Origin: CALMBW01 sp963779645
GTDB taxonomy: Bacteria; Actinomycetota; CADDZG01; WHSQ01
Reading direction: 5' to 3'
Length of the DNA stretch: 64,000 nt
Assembly: GCA_963779645.1 (NCBI GenBank)
Contig: CAVZYX010000005.1
Span: forward strand, 124,001-188,000
The notes beneath the pieces were generated by a model. The model worked only from the letters and a program-made list of their open reading frames with translations. It had not been told where the DNA came from and searched no databases. How positions within the stretch are numbered: position 1 is the first letter of the stretch; every line of letters starts with the position of its first letter. Shown here piece by piece: positions 35,597 through 44,785 of the stretch. Position numbers and translations under genes: made by a program.

Positions 35597-36379
35597 ATGG
35601 GCGTCTCATCTGGTGCAGAGCTTCCTATCGGTCGGGTCGCCGACTTGTGGCGGTACCCGGTCAAATCGATGCTCGGAGAGAAGATCCGCGAGACCGAGGT
35701 CGGCGCGATGGGCTTCAAGCACGACCGTCGATTCGCGCTACGAGATATAGCTTCGGGTTCATTCTTGAGCGCGAAGAGAGTGCCGCAACTTCTCGAGTTT
35801 CAAGCCCGCATCTCTCGCGAAGGACTACTTGGGATCGAGTTCCCCTCGGGCTTCCTGGGAGCGTTCGGAAGACAGGATCTAAATGCTCGTCTGTCGCACG
35901 CACTCGGTCGCCAGGTCGAGCTCTTGGAACGCGCCGACGAAGACGAGCCGGCGATGATCACCACCGAACCTGATGATGGAAAGGAGGCGTTCGAGTCTCC
36001 ATTGGGTTTCTTCGACGGGTCACCCTTGCATCTCCTCGCAAGTGCCGACCTTGCTACAGCCGTCGCGCTATACCCAGAAGGGGTTTGGGACATCCGTCGT
36101 TTCCGCGCCAACCTTGTTATCGACACCGGGAGTGCGAGAGGATTCGTTTCGGAAGGATGGATCGGCAGAGGATTGAGGATCGGTAAGGATGCCATCATCT
36201 CCGTGACCCGCGGCTGTACGCGTTGTGTCATGACCACGCATCCGCAGGAAGGGCTAGAGCGCGACCCGGGGATCCAGAAGGCATTGATCCAAGGCAACGC
36301 CAACGTGCTGGGGGTGCGGGCACAAGTGGTCATCGCCGGGACCATCCGCGAAGGTGACCCCGTAGTGGCGCTGGGTTGA
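35597..36379 (+). CDS. MOSC domain protein
   Basis: A 260-residue protein with an N-terminal MOSC beta-barrel (VADLWRYPVKSMLGE) and the MOSC domain proper, including FRANLVID and the conserved Cys in RGCTRCVMTT. Such proteins bind molybdenum cofactor or a sulfur-carrying Cys and reduce N-hydroxylated compounds or carry sulfur. A specific role cannot be assigned. It is divergent from the wecG-like gene with a 37-base gap, and I see no tie to the polymer genes. Confidence 0.82.
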   Translation: MGVSSGAELPIGRVADLWRYPVKSMLGEKIRETEVGAMGFKHDRRFALRDIASGSFLSAKRVPQLLEFQARISREGLLGIEFPSGFLGAFGRQDLNARLSHALGRQVELLERADEDEPAMITTEPDDGKEAFESPLGFFDGSPLHLLASADLATAVALYPEGVWDIRRFRANLVIDTGSARGFVSEGWIGRGLRIGKDAIISVTRGCTRCVMTTHPQEGLERDPGIQKALIQGNANVLGVRAQVVIAGTIREGDPVVALG

Positions 36380-36464
36380 GCCAGTGGCCGCCCAGGACGG
36401 CTATGGTTGAGGCGTCGAGCGCCTGGCGCTCACCCACCCCTCGAGCTGCAGGAAAGGTTGCTTA

Positions 36465-37694
36465 GTGACCGCGCCGAACGTCTTGTTCCTAGCTATCGAC
36501 TCCTTGCGAGCCGATGCGATATTCGGCGGACACCTCAAGACGCCAAACATCACCAGTTTCGAGGGAAAGGGCGCAGCTTTCCATCAATGCGTCTCGACCA
36601 CGACTTCAACCACTCCTTCGTTCTCTTCGATGCTTACGGGTTGTTACCCGCCCAAGCACGGCGTCAGAGGGCTCCAGGGCTACCGTCTGCGATCGGATCT
36701 AACGACGTGGGCGGAAGCATTCGCAGGGGCCGGATACAAGACCCATGCGGAGGTCACCGGCCCATTGCTACCGGAGACCGGCATATTGCGCGGTTTCGAG
36801 GATGCGAATCACCGGCAGGGATACAAGGTTCCCTTCTTCAACTGGCGCGATGAAGTCGTCGAGCGGATGCATTCCTATGTTGATCCGTGGTTCATGCTGC
36901 TCCACATCTGGGAGGTGCATCGCCCCTACCGAGCTCCACCCGATTTCACGAAGCGATGGGATCGATCGGGTTACGAGGCCGCGGTGCAAGCGACCGATGA
37001 GTGGCTCCAACCTGTGTTCGAAGCGGCCGGCGAGAACACGATCGTCGTTATCACCGGGGACCACGGCGAGGACTACCCCGATACGCCGTGGGAACAGAAG
37101 CGCCTCCGCGTGGCCCGCAAGGCACGTGGTCGTTTCAAGCTGGGGAAATGGTTCCCGTGGCTGGACAAGAAGCTTTCCGGCTTGGTGGTCGGCCACGGTT
37201 TCGCTCTGCACGAGCACCTGGTCCGTGTGCCCCTCATCATCTCGGGGCCCGGCGTCGACCGGGTAAGGATCGACCAGCAGGTTCGTCACGTCGACCTCTT
37301 CCCAACGATCGCCGACATCACCGGCGTGCCCATCCCATCCGGTGTTGACGGGCGAAGCCTCAAGCCGTTGATCGATGGCGGCACGTTGCCAGATGAGCCT
37401 GCGTACATGGAAGCCGTCGGCGTGAAGCTCGAGGGAAATCGGATCGAGGGTGTACGTACTCAAGACTGGAAACTGTTGAGGGCCGGTGGAAGCAAACCGA
37501 ACCTCTACAAACTGAACGGGACCACGGGACCGAACGAGAAGCACAACCTTTACGGTTCGTACCCCGAAGTTGCAGGGCCTCTTGAGGAATATCTCGAAAA
37601 GGTTCGTGCTGGTGAAGTCGTCGCCGAATCGGGGATGACTGCCGAAGAAGAGGCAACCGTCGAACAGCACCTACGCGACCTCGGGTATCTATAG
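36465..37694 (+). CDS. sulfatase-like AP-superfamily protein 4 (canonical order, Thr nucleophile)
   Basis: A 409-residue protein with the sulfatase fold: Asp12 (LFLAIDSLRADAI), TPNITSFEGKGAAF, the GDHGED metal motif near 205, VGHGFALHEHLVRVPLIISG, and HVDLFPTIADITG. The formylglycine site C-x-P-S-R of true sulfatases is replaced by T49-T-P-S-F. A Thr nucleophile is expected, as in phosphodiesterases and LtaS-type phosphoglycerol transferases, so I do not call it a sulfatase. It ends AEEEATVEQHLRDLGYL, matching the tails of AP1 and AP2. The start is GTG 36465. A sulfotransferase gene begins three bases after the stop. Confidence 0.82.
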   Translation: MTAPNVLFLAIDSLRADAIFGGHLKTPNITSFEGKGAAFHQCVSTTTSTTPSFSSMLTGCYPPKHGVRGLQGYRLRSDLTTWAEAFAGAGYKTHAEVTGPLLPETGILRGFEDANHRQGYKVPFFNWRDEVVERMHSYVDPWFMLLHIWEVHRPYRAPPDFTKRWDRSGYEAAVQATDEWLQPVFEAAGENTIVVITGDHGEDYPDTPWEQKRLRVARKARGRFKLGKWFPWLDKKLSGLVVGHGFALHEHLVRVPLIISGPGVDRVRIDQQVRHVDLFPTIADITGVPIPSGVDGRSLKPLIDGGTLPDEPAYMEAVGVKLEGNRIEGVRTQDWKLLRAGGSKPNLYKLNGTTGPNEKHNLYGSYPEVAGPLEEYLEKVRAGEVVAESGMTAEEEATVEQHLRDLGYL

Positions 37695-37697
37695 AAG

Positions 37698-38570
37698 GTG
37701 CCGTTCTTCATCGTCGCATCGGCTAGATCGGGAACCACTTTCCTTCGCCTTACGTTGAACGCACATCCCGACGTCGCTGTCCCTCCAGAATCGCGTTTCA
37801 TCACCGAGCTCTACACCGGAACGGAGAACGTCGAAGTCGAGCAGTTCCTCAAAGCCCTTGCGGCGCACAAACGTTTCCAAACTTGGAACCTTCCGATAGA
37901 TGCGGTCCGAGGTGAGATCGGCACGCGCGACACCGTTACGTATCCAGAGGCGATCTCCGCGACGTATCGCGCTTATGCAGAGCGCGAAGGAAAGTCCCGG
38001 TGGGGAGACAAGACCCCGCGCTACATCGAGCAGATCCCTCTCCTGATCCAACTGTTCCCCGATGCTCAAGTGATCCACTTGGTGCGCGACGGTCGAAACG
38101 TTGCGCTGTCGTACGCACATGTCGACTTCGGCCCGAAGACCGTTGCCAGGGCCGCTCGCTTGTGGGCCGACCGGGTGGGGGCCGGGATCCGAGACGGGCG
38201 AGCCCTTCCTGCGGGTCAGTACATCGAGATCCGCAGCGAAGACCTCGCGGAAGATGTTGAGGGTGAAGTCAAAGACGTCGCCGACTTCCTTGGCATCCCC
38301 TTCGATCCAAAGATGCTCGACGAGGCCGAGCGTCGCAAAGGCGTCGTCGAAAAGAGCAAACACAACTACGACCCGCAGGCCGCGGGCCGCGCCAAGATGT
38401 CCGACTGGCGAACGGAGATGTCCGACTCAGATATCGAAGTCTTCGAAGCGGTCGCCGGCGACGTTCTCTCCGAACTCGGCTACGAGCGGCGTTACCCGGT
38501 TCCCGGCGCGTCCGCCAAGCTGAAAGCTCGCCTCGCTGTGGCCGGATTACCGCTCGGCAAACTTCGATAG
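37698..38570 (+). CDS. sulfotransferase family protein
   Basis: A 290-residue PAPS-dependent sulfotransferase-like enzyme with the 5'-phosphosulfate loop FIVASARSGTTFLR at the start, WGDKTPRYIEQI, and the 3'-phosphate motif VIHLVRDGRNVALSY near residue 125. The start is GTG 37698. The tight spacing after AP4 suggests both modify the same molecule. The acceptor may be a surface glycan or lipid (inference). Confidence 0.85.
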   Translation: MPFFIVASARSGTTFLRLTLNAHPDVAVPPESRFITELYTGTENVEVEQFLKALAAHKRFQTWNLPIDAVRGEIGTRDTVTYPEAISATYRAYAEREGKSRWGDKTPRYIEQIPLLIQLFPDAQVIHLVRDGRNVALSYAHVDFGPKTVARAARLWADRVGAGIRDGRALPAGQYIEIRSEDLAEDVEGEVKDVADFLGIPFDPKMLDEAERRKGVVEKSKHNYDPQAAGRAKMSDWRTEMSDSDIEVFEAVAGDVLSELGYERRYPVPGASAKLKARLAVAGLPLGKLR

Positions 38571-38707
38571 GTCCGATTCCTCCCTATTCCTGCGCGAACT
38601 GTGTCACCTCGCGGCTACAGACTGGCCGCCATCTGCCACAGAAAGGTGAAGGAACGATTTCGGGCGCGGAGAACCCTCTATCTAGCACCTACCACGGAGG
38701 GATGATC

Positions 38708-39184
38708 GTGAAGCGAGTCGTAGCACTAACCACAGTCGCGCTGATGGCCCTTGGACTCTTCTCCTCGAGCGCCGTAGCTGCCAAGCGCAAGCCCAAGCCA
38801 AAGCAGGAGTACGCGGGCTCGGTAATGCTGCCGGCCCCCTACCCCGCCGACGGAACTTGCTACACGCGCGGTGAGCGCATCCTGGCCCAAACCGGCAACG
38901 AATCGGTCAACGGCTTCATCGGAGCCCACTTCAACATCGATCCCCGCACCTACAACCGCAAATTCCAGCTGCACGTCATCGGCGGTAGCGCAGACGTCGA
39001 CCTCGACATCGTTTTCTACTCCGGATATGGCGACCCAGCCGACCCGTCTACGGTCCCCGCGTACGTCGCCTTTGAGAACCGTGCTGCAGGTGGCGAAGAA
39101 GGGGTCGTTCCCGAGGGCATGACGAAAGCGATCGTCTGCATGGCCGCCGGCCAAGAAGCCGAATTCCACTACATGACCAAGTAG
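38708..39184 (+). CDS. small secreted protein
   Basis: A 158-residue protein with a clear signal peptide (MKRVVALTTVALMALGLFSSSAVA) followed by a Lys/Pro-rich linker. The mature domain has two Cys (GTCYTRGE; AIVCMAAG) and alternates hydrophobic residues as a beta-sandwich would. I do not recognise a family. An ATG lies two codons upstream at 38702, but GGAGGG abuts it; the GTG at 38708 is seven bases from GGAGG and is preferred. The 137 bases upstream should hold its promoter. Confidence 0.65.
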   Translation: MKRVVALTTVALMALGLFSSSAVAAKRKPKPKQEYAGSVMLPAPYPADGTCYTRGERILAQTGNESVNGFIGAHFNIDPRTYNRKFQLHVIGGSADVDLDIVFYSGYGDPADPSTVPAYVAFENRAAGGEEGVVPEGMTKAIVCMAAGQEAEFHYMTK

Positions 39185-39236
39185 CCAAATCCAAGGCGGT
39201 TCCACGACACTATTTGTCGCCTACGTAGCAAGAAAC

Positions 39237-39641
39237 TCACGCAGACAGGAACGAGAGGCGTACTTTCCGGTCGGGGTTGTCCTTGTTGGTGTCGACCAGC
39301 ACGATGCTCTGCCATGTTCCTAGGGCTACGCGGCCCCCGACTACCGGAACCAACAGCGAGGGCGAGATGAAAGCCGGCAACACGTGGTCTCTGCCGTGAC
39401 CCTTCGAGCCGTGCCGGTGCGAATAGATGTCTTCGGTGGGCAGAAGCCGTTCGAGGGCCTCATCTAGGTCATGCTCGGTCCCCGACCCGGTTTCGATCAG
39501 AGCCAGACCTGCGGTGGCGTGCGGTGCAAACACGAGAACTGCGCCTTCTGACCCAGCCGCGGCGGCGAACCTCTGGACCTCGCCGGTTAGGTCGACGTAA
39601 CCGCGGCCCCGTGTGTCGAGCTCCAGCACCTCAGTCTTCAA
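39237..39641 (-). CDS. YjbQ/UPF0047 family protein
   Basis: A 134-residue single-domain protein with the family motifs VFAPHATAGLALIE, HGSKGHGRDHVLPAFI and LGTWQSIVLVDTN. The His residues may form a metal or phosphate site; some members show weak thiamin-phosphate synthase activity. The start lies inside the end of the upstream sulfotransferase gene (11-base overlap), so they are probably co-transcribed. Confidence 0.85.
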   Translation of the reverse strand: MKTEVLELDTRGRGYVDLTGEVQRFAAAAGSEGAVLVFAPHATAGLALIETGSGTEHDLDEALERLLPTEDIYSHRHGSKGHGRDHVLPAFISPSLLVPVVGGRVALGTWQSIVLVDTNKDNPDRKVRLSFLSA

Positions 39642-40590
39642 CCGGGTACCCCATCGCTTGCATCGTCGGCCGAAGGATGTCCAACACCGATGCGATCTCG
39701 GTTGGATTCTCTCGTCGCCACTTCCCGGCTTCCGGTGGAGTCACGACGTTGATCGGCTTGGTCTTCGCCGCTGCCGCACCATCGCGGACGGCAACCTCCG
39801 ACTCAAGGCCAACGAAATCCAGCAACGTCTGAGTGTGTGCGACCGGGTCCTCGACGAAGTCCTCGTACCGCACGCTCGTCCACCGATCCGGCGCCAGCGC
39901 CTCGAATGCCTCGATCGCCGAGTCGTTCGAGAACACCCACTGCTTAGCGCACACGTGCTCGAGCGGACCGCTTAAGTCTTCGCGCCATCCCGGATAGAGG
40001 ATGAACTTCCACCACTCCGGAGGTTGAGCACCGGGGATCGAGTGAGGCTCAGGCAACCGATACGTGCGATACCTGGGCGTCCGCCATGCATTGATCAACG
40101 AGTTCGTGTTGTCGCGTCCGTCTCGCTTCAGGTAGATGAAGCGCGCATCGGGAAACAACGCATCGATGAATCCGACGCGCGGGGCGTTGCGGGGCGTCTT
40201 GTCGATCAGGCGCTTCCGGCCGCCGGCCACCAGGTAGAACGAGCGCTGGATCCGAGCCGCCGCGGCCCCCTCGCCAGCATCAGCCACGCCCAGCGCATTG
40301 GACTCCCAGCCACGTAGGGCCGGATGGAAATCGTGCTCCCACACCTCGTGAGCCTCACCGGGCCAGTTGGCGAGCCCGCTGTGCCGACGAAGGATCGCAT
40401 AGAGCATCGAGGTGCCCGATCGGGGGGCGCCGATGATGAATACCGGTCGGTCCAGGCGGCCACCCGCCGCTAGACCCGGCAGATGCAGGGCCTTACGTGC
40501 CAGAAGCTTGGCTCTGTTGAGGTGATCCCGGGGGCCGGGGTTGAAATTGGTCCGGAGGCTCTTCCGGAGCGCTTTACGGTCGACTGACAT
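39631..40590 (-). CDS. sulfotransferase family protein
   Basis: A 319-residue second sulfotransferase, distinct from the one at 37.7 kb. The phosphosulfate loop is FIIGAPRSGTSMLYAIL (about 51-67). The 3'-phosphate motif is FIYLKRDGRDNTNSL, and an RYEDFVEDP segment follows. It has a basic N-terminus (RKALRKSLRTNF) and no signal peptide. It is divergent from the TIMP-like secreted protein. Two sulfotransferases in one polymer locus suggest a sulfated glycan or glycolipid. Confidence 0.83.
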   Translation of the reverse strand: MSVDRKALRKSLRTNFNPGPRDHLNRAKLLARKALHLPGLAAGGRLDRPVFIIGAPRSGTSMLYAILRRHSGLANWPGEAHEVWEHDFHPALRGWESNALGVADAGEGAAAARIQRSFYLVAGGRKRLIDKTPRNAPRVGFIDALFPDARFIYLKRDGRDNTNSLINAWRTPRYRTYRLPEPHSIPGAQPPEWWKFILYPGWREDLSGPLEHVCAKQWVFSNDSAIEAFEALAPDRWTSVRYEDFVEDPVAHTQTLLDFVGLESEVAVRDGAAAAKTKPINVVTPPEAGKWRRENPTEIASVLDILRPTMQAMGYPVED

Positions 40591-40679
40591 CGGCGGCCAT
40601 CATAGGTGGGCCGGGAACCTCCGACCCCCTAGGCACGTCAAAGAGGCAACGTCCAGCCACGGTCAGCCCAGGAGGCTTC

Positions 40680-42068
40680 ATGCGTGCACGCAAGACTTGG
40701 ATCGGTCTCTTCGCAGCTCTCGTCATCGTTGTGCCGGCACTCCCGGCCCACGCCTGTTCGTGCGCGTACGGAGATCCGAGAGAGCGCCTGGCAGAAGCAG
40801 ACGGGGCCTTCATCGGAACCCTCGTTTCGCAGACCGAGACGGAGCCCCCCGATCCAGACGAACCGATCAGTTCGGGCCGGGACAACACCTACACGTTCAC
40901 TGTGGAAGAGGTTTTCAAAGGTGACATCGGCGAGACGATCGAGGTGCACGCGCCGGCCGACGGAGCCAGCTGCGGTCTCGAGATGGGCATCGGGCAACAG
41001 GACGGCTTGTTCCTATACATGGAAGACGGTCTCTGGCGTTCGAGTCTCTGCAGCCGGGTCAACCCACAGGAGCTGCGCGACGCCGCCGCTCCCCTGCCCG
41101 AGCCAGATGGTCAGAATCCTGCGCGGTTCCTCATCGGTGGGAGTTACGGCGAAGCGCGCATCCTTGCCGTCGACGAGCAAGGACGCACGATCGCCTACGG
41201 CTACGGCCAGAAAGACACCACCCACGTCAACGTGTGTCCGGGCTCGAGGTTCTCGGTAGAAGCCGTTGACACGAGACGTAAGCCATCCGAACTCGCGGTC
41301 AGAGATCTAGAAACCTTCGAAGTCGTACGGAACATCGAGATCGCGGGCTGGAACAACTGGTACAGCGGAAAGAAACCTGACCTCGTGGCGCTCTTATGCC
41401 TGACGGAAGACGCGAGCGACATCCTGGCCTTCGGAAGCACCCGACATGAGCCGGTAGCTCATAGCGAGTTGCTGAGGATCACACCCGACGGCATCACCGA
41501 AGTGCACGACGGCACGGGTATGTCCGCGACGTTGACTCCCGACGCCGTCTACGTAAACCAGGGACGCTGGGGCAAAACGGTCGCGGTGATCGACCCCAGT
41601 ACGGGAGCCGAAACGAAGGTCACCAAGCTCTATGAGTTCGCGAAGCCACACCCCAGCCCAGATGGTGAATGGATCGCCACCTACTACAACGACTGGCGTG
41701 AGATGAAGGCCCCATCACGCATCACCCTGACTTCGGCAGATGGCTCAGAACAGCGGAGCGCGAGGCTGTTCAAAGGGGGTCGCATCGCCCAAGCAGAGCT
41801 CCTTTGGGTCGACAACGATACGCTGGCATTCCTCCCTTGGGGAGGAGACATCGGAACCGCGAAGGTGTTCGACCTGAACCTCGATGTCACTTCGACCTTC
41901 GACTGGTACGCCCGTAGCAATGTCGCGCTGGGTTCCGATGTGTTCGGGCTCGAGTTCGAGTCTCTCGTGAGGACAGACCTATCGAGCACCGAGAAAGTCG
42001 CCGATCTCCTGTTCCCGGTCGTAGGCGCACTAGCTTTGATCCCGGACGGCGCCACGATCGAGCCCTAG
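40680..42068 (+). CDS. secreted TIMP-like/beta-propeller protein
   Basis: A 462-residue protein preceded by AGGAGG. A signal peptide (TWIGLFAALVIVVPALPAHA) ends at ACSCAYGDPRERLAEADGAF, the N-terminus typical of bacterial TIMP/netrin-like domains, with the Cys-x-Cys near 26-28. That domain runs to about residue 130. The rest has repeated blade-like segments (EARILAVDEQGRTIAYG; SPDGEWIATYYND), suggesting a WD40/TolB-like propeller. It is exported and disulfide-bonded; the binding partner is unknown. Confidence 0.68.
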   Translation: MRARKTWIGLFAALVIVVPALPAHACSCAYGDPRERLAEADGAFIGTLVSQTETEPPDPDEPISSGRDNTYTFTVEEVFKGDIGETIEVHAPADGASCGLEMGIGQQDGLFLYMEDGLWRSSLCSRVNPQELRDAAAPLPEPDGQNPARFLIGGSYGEARILAVDEQGRTIAYGYGQKDTTHVNVCPGSRFSVEAVDTRRKPSELAVRDLETFEVVRNIEIAGWNNWYSGKKPDLVALLCLTEDASDILAFGSTRHEPVAHSELLRITPDGITEVHDGTGMSATLTPDAVYVNQGRWGKTVAVIDPSTGAETKVTKLYEFAKPHPSPDGEWIATYYNDWREMKAPSRITLTSADGSEQRSARLFKGGRIAQAELLWVDNDTLAFLPWGGDIGTAKVFDLNLDVTSTFDWYARSNVALGSDVFGLEFESLVRTDLSSTEKVADLLFPVVGALALIPDGATIEP

Positions 42069-42126
42069 CGGGATAAGTCCGGCATAACGGGCAGGAGCCG
42101 ACCGGCAGCCGGCGAAACATGCCGCC

Positions 42127-43254
42127 ATGCCCAAGAAGCTGGTGGTTCTTTTCCTAGCGTGCCTGGTGGCCGTGGTGGCCGCTATAGCCCTGCCTGCCAA
42201 AGCCTCTCCCCTCGACTGCGATCAGCTCCCCGATCCGGCCCGCTGGGAGGCCGCAGGCACGCCCGACGTCGGCCAAGCGGACATGACGATCGCAGCCCAC
42301 CGCGGAGCGGCCGAGCTGGCTCCCGAGAACACCTTGGACGCCTACCGCTACGCGATCGCCTACGGCGTTGACATGATCGAGATCGACGTCCAGCAGACGC
42401 TGGACGGCAGGTACGTCTCGTTCCACGACCAGACCGTCGATGCGAAGACCGATGGCGCCGGACCGATAGCGACGATGACCTACGACCAGGTACGCGCACT
42501 GAATGCGGCCGACAATGGCAAGTGGAAGGGCAGCATCTACGACCCCGCTCAGATCCCCTCGCTCGAAGAGATCCTGGAGTTAGCGCAGTCCACAAACACA
42601 GGCATCTACTTCGACTTCAAAGAGTCGGTCACACACCCCATCGGTGCGGTCGATATGGCAAAGCAGTACGACACGTTCGACAACTCCGCTTTCCTCACCT
42701 ACGAGCCAGCGCGTGCGGCGCTCATCAGGGCGGCCCACCCAACTGCTCCGATCATGTTGTCGAATCCGGATCCGTTGATGCCAGCGTGGATGCTCTGGGC
42801 CATCGGACAGGACTACAAGTGGTTCGGATCGTCGATGCCCAACTACACGCCGGAGAAGATCGCCGCGATCCACGACGCCTGTGGTTTGGTGATCCCGAAC
42901 GTCTACCAGCACGATGTGATGGATGAAGTTATGGAGAACGCGACTGAGGGGGATGAGATCCTCTACGCACGGTCTATCGGTGCGGATGGCGCGCAGGTGA
43001 ACCTTCCCGACGTCATCGCCGACGCGCTAGACGAACCGGTACCGACGAAACTGGAGATCGCCGAGAACAAAGTGTGTCTCCTCAACTCCGAGAACGGCAT
43101 GGGCCTCCCAGAGAAACCCCTGAACGTTGGCGACTCGACGATCGAAACGAGCCGAGGTGGCTGCGTGGAGCTACCCGAGAGCTACGTCGACACCGGCATC
43201 ACCTTCGAGGGCGACGGCTCGGCCCTCGCGGTTGCTCTCAGCCCTTCCGCTTAA
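42127..43254 (+). CDS. secreted glycerophosphodiester phosphodiesterase
   Basis: A 375-residue protein with a signal peptide (KLVVLFLACLVAVVAAIALPA). The GDPD barrel follows: AHRGAAELAPENTLDAY carries the catalytic His and Glu, DMIEIDVQQTLDGRYVSFHD the metal Glu/Asp and second His, and IPSLEEILELA comes next. It hydrolyses glycerophosphodiesters outside the membrane, such as deacylated phospholipids or glycerophosphate polymers. This fits the glycerol-phosphate theme of the neighbouring genes. A C-terminal 60-residue stretch with two Cys is an extension. The 3' end overlaps the flippase gene by 17 bases. Confidence 0.87.
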   Translation: MPKKLVVLFLACLVAVVAAIALPAKASPLDCDQLPDPARWEAAGTPDVGQADMTIAAHRGAAELAPENTLDAYRYAIAYGVDMIEIDVQQTLDGRYVSFHDQTVDAKTDGAGPIATMTYDQVRALNAADNGKWKGSIYDPAQIPSLEEILELAQSTNTGIYFDFKESVTHPIGAVDMAKQYDTFDNSAFLTYEPARAALIRAAHPTAPIMLSNPDPLMPAWMLWAIGQDYKWFGSSMPNYTPEKIAAIHDACGLVIPNVYQHDVMDEVMENATEGDEILYARSIGADGAQVNLPDVIADALDEPVPTKLEIAENKVCLLNSENGMGLPEKPLNVGDSTIETSRGGCVELPESYVDTGITFEGDGSALAVALSPSA

Positions 43255-44785
43255 CCGCTCGGCGCTTGATGCGATCGAGGACCATCCGTTCTTCAGCATC
43301 GAGGCCCAAGGCTTTCAACGTGCCCAGGTAAGCAACCGCCCCAACACAGATACCCGCAACATCCAGCCATACCTGGTCACCGGGGACGAGTTTCCAGAGC
43401 AGCAAGACACCCGCCCCCACCGCCGTTGCAACCACCGGTTTGTAGAACGTGCGGCCGAACGGCTGCACCCCGACGATGACCTTCGCTTGAATGACCCTGA
43501 CGGTATTGATCAGCGCAGTCACGCCGGCGTCGACCCAAGCCATACCTACAACACCGTGTTCGGGAACGATCATGGCTCCGAGCCAGATGTAGAGACCGAC
43601 GGCGACGGCAGAGTTGACGAAGTTCACCGTCGGGTGACCCGTCATCGAGATCACGTAACCGGTCGGTCCTGTGCCTGTATAGAAGAAGTTTCCTAATGCG
43701 AGGATCGCGACAACTGCTACGGCATCGCCCGGATCCTTTGAGGTGAAGAGCTTGACGAACACGTCACCCTCGATGATCAGAGCAGCGAAGACCGGAAAGG
43801 AAAACGTCGCTATCCAGCGGTTGATGGTTTGGTAAAGCGACCCCAATCGATCGATCTCGCCACGGTCGTATAGATCCGAGACAACCGGTGCCCAGATGTT
43901 GACGATCCCACCGAGAAACACGTTCCCCGGCCCCTGCAGCTGCAGCGCGACGGCGAACACGCCTACCGAGAAGTCGTTCGAGTAATAGCCCAGCATGAGC
44001 AGCCCAAGCCCAAGCGTCTGAACCCCCAGCAACGAGGCCCCTGCTTGAGGCACGGCGAACCTCATGATGTCGCCCACCTGGTACTTGGGAGCCGCCGCAA
44101 GCTCGGCTTCCGTGAGGAGGCGGCGGAGCCACCACGCCGCAACCGCCACGGACAGAGCGACGCTGATCTGGAGCGTCCACAGAGCGCCGGCGATATCGGC
44201 ACCCGCCAGCAGGACGATCGTTCCGAGGATGAACCGCACTCCCGGTTGCACGATGTTCCCGGCGATGACCGACGGGATCATCGTCTTGTAAGCCTGAGTT
44301 GCGTAGCGCAACACTTGAAGAACGGCGAAGAGGCCGATGTAGGGGACGGCTATCCGCGTGAGGCGGACCAAGTCGTCGAAGTTCTCTTCGCTATCGGCGA
44401 AGAGGTCGGCGATCCGTTCGGTCATCAGCAGGGTGACAGCCATAACGACGACCGCCGCGATGACCACCCCAGCGACCCCGACACGCATCGTCCCGCGCAC
44501 AGCACCGTGATCCTTCGATGCTCGGGCCTTTGCGACGAATCGCATCGTCGCGTAGTTGAAGCCCATAAGCGCCAGCTGCGCGAGGTTCGTTACCACTTGC
44601 TGCACGAGCCTGTAGAGCCCGTAGCCAGAGGTTCCTATGACTCGAGTCGCGACCGCCCCGAAGAAGAACGACAGACTGCGCTGAGTTATCTGACCGACGA
44701 CCTGGACCGCTCCGCCCTTCGCAACGACGGCGAGATCCTTCTGGGCCCCCTTAGAGAGCTCTTGGTCGTCGTCGATGGGTGGCAT
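43238..44785 (-). CDS. oligosaccharide flippase (MOP/Wzx-like)
   Basis: A 515-residue protein with about fourteen hydrophobic helices, starting with an acidic N-tail and VAKGGAVQVVGQITQRSLSFFFG, as in polysaccharide biosynthesis flippases. It would move a lipid-linked repeat unit or glycolipid to the outer face. The ATG is immediately next to the stop of the ligase-like gene (cta at 44786-44788), so it is the last gene of the minus-strand run 53184-43238. Confidence 0.85.
   Translation of the reverse strand: MPPIDDDQELSKGAQKDLAVVAKGGAVQVVGQITQRSLSFFFGAVATRVIGTSGYGLYRLVQQVVTNLAQLALMGFNYATMRFVAKARASKDHGAVRGTMRVGVAGVVIAAVVVMAVTLLMTERIADLFADSEENFDDLVRLTRIAVPYIGLFAVLQVLRYATQAYKTMIPSVIAGNIVQPGVRFILGTIVLLAGADIAGALWTLQISVALSVAVAAWWLRRLLTEAELAAAPKYQVGDIMRFAVPQAGASLLGVQTLGLGLLMLGYYSNDFSVGVFAVALQLQGPGNVFLGGIVNIWAPVVSDLYDRGEIDRLGSLYQTINRWIATFSFPVFAALIIEGDVFVKLFTSKDPGDAVAVVAILALGNFFYTGTGPTGYVISMTGHPTVNFVNSAVAVGLYIWLGAMIVPEHGVVGMAWVDAGVTALINTVRVIQAKVIVGVQPFGRTFYKPVVATAVGAGVLLLWKLVPGDQVWLDVAGICVGAVAYLGTLKALGLDAEERMVLDRIKRRAVKRKG

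Noticed and set aside
36465..37694. Arylsulfatase annotation for AP4
   Set aside because: The formylglycine motif C-x-P-S-R is absent and Thr takes the nucleophile position, so phospho-group chemistry is more likely.
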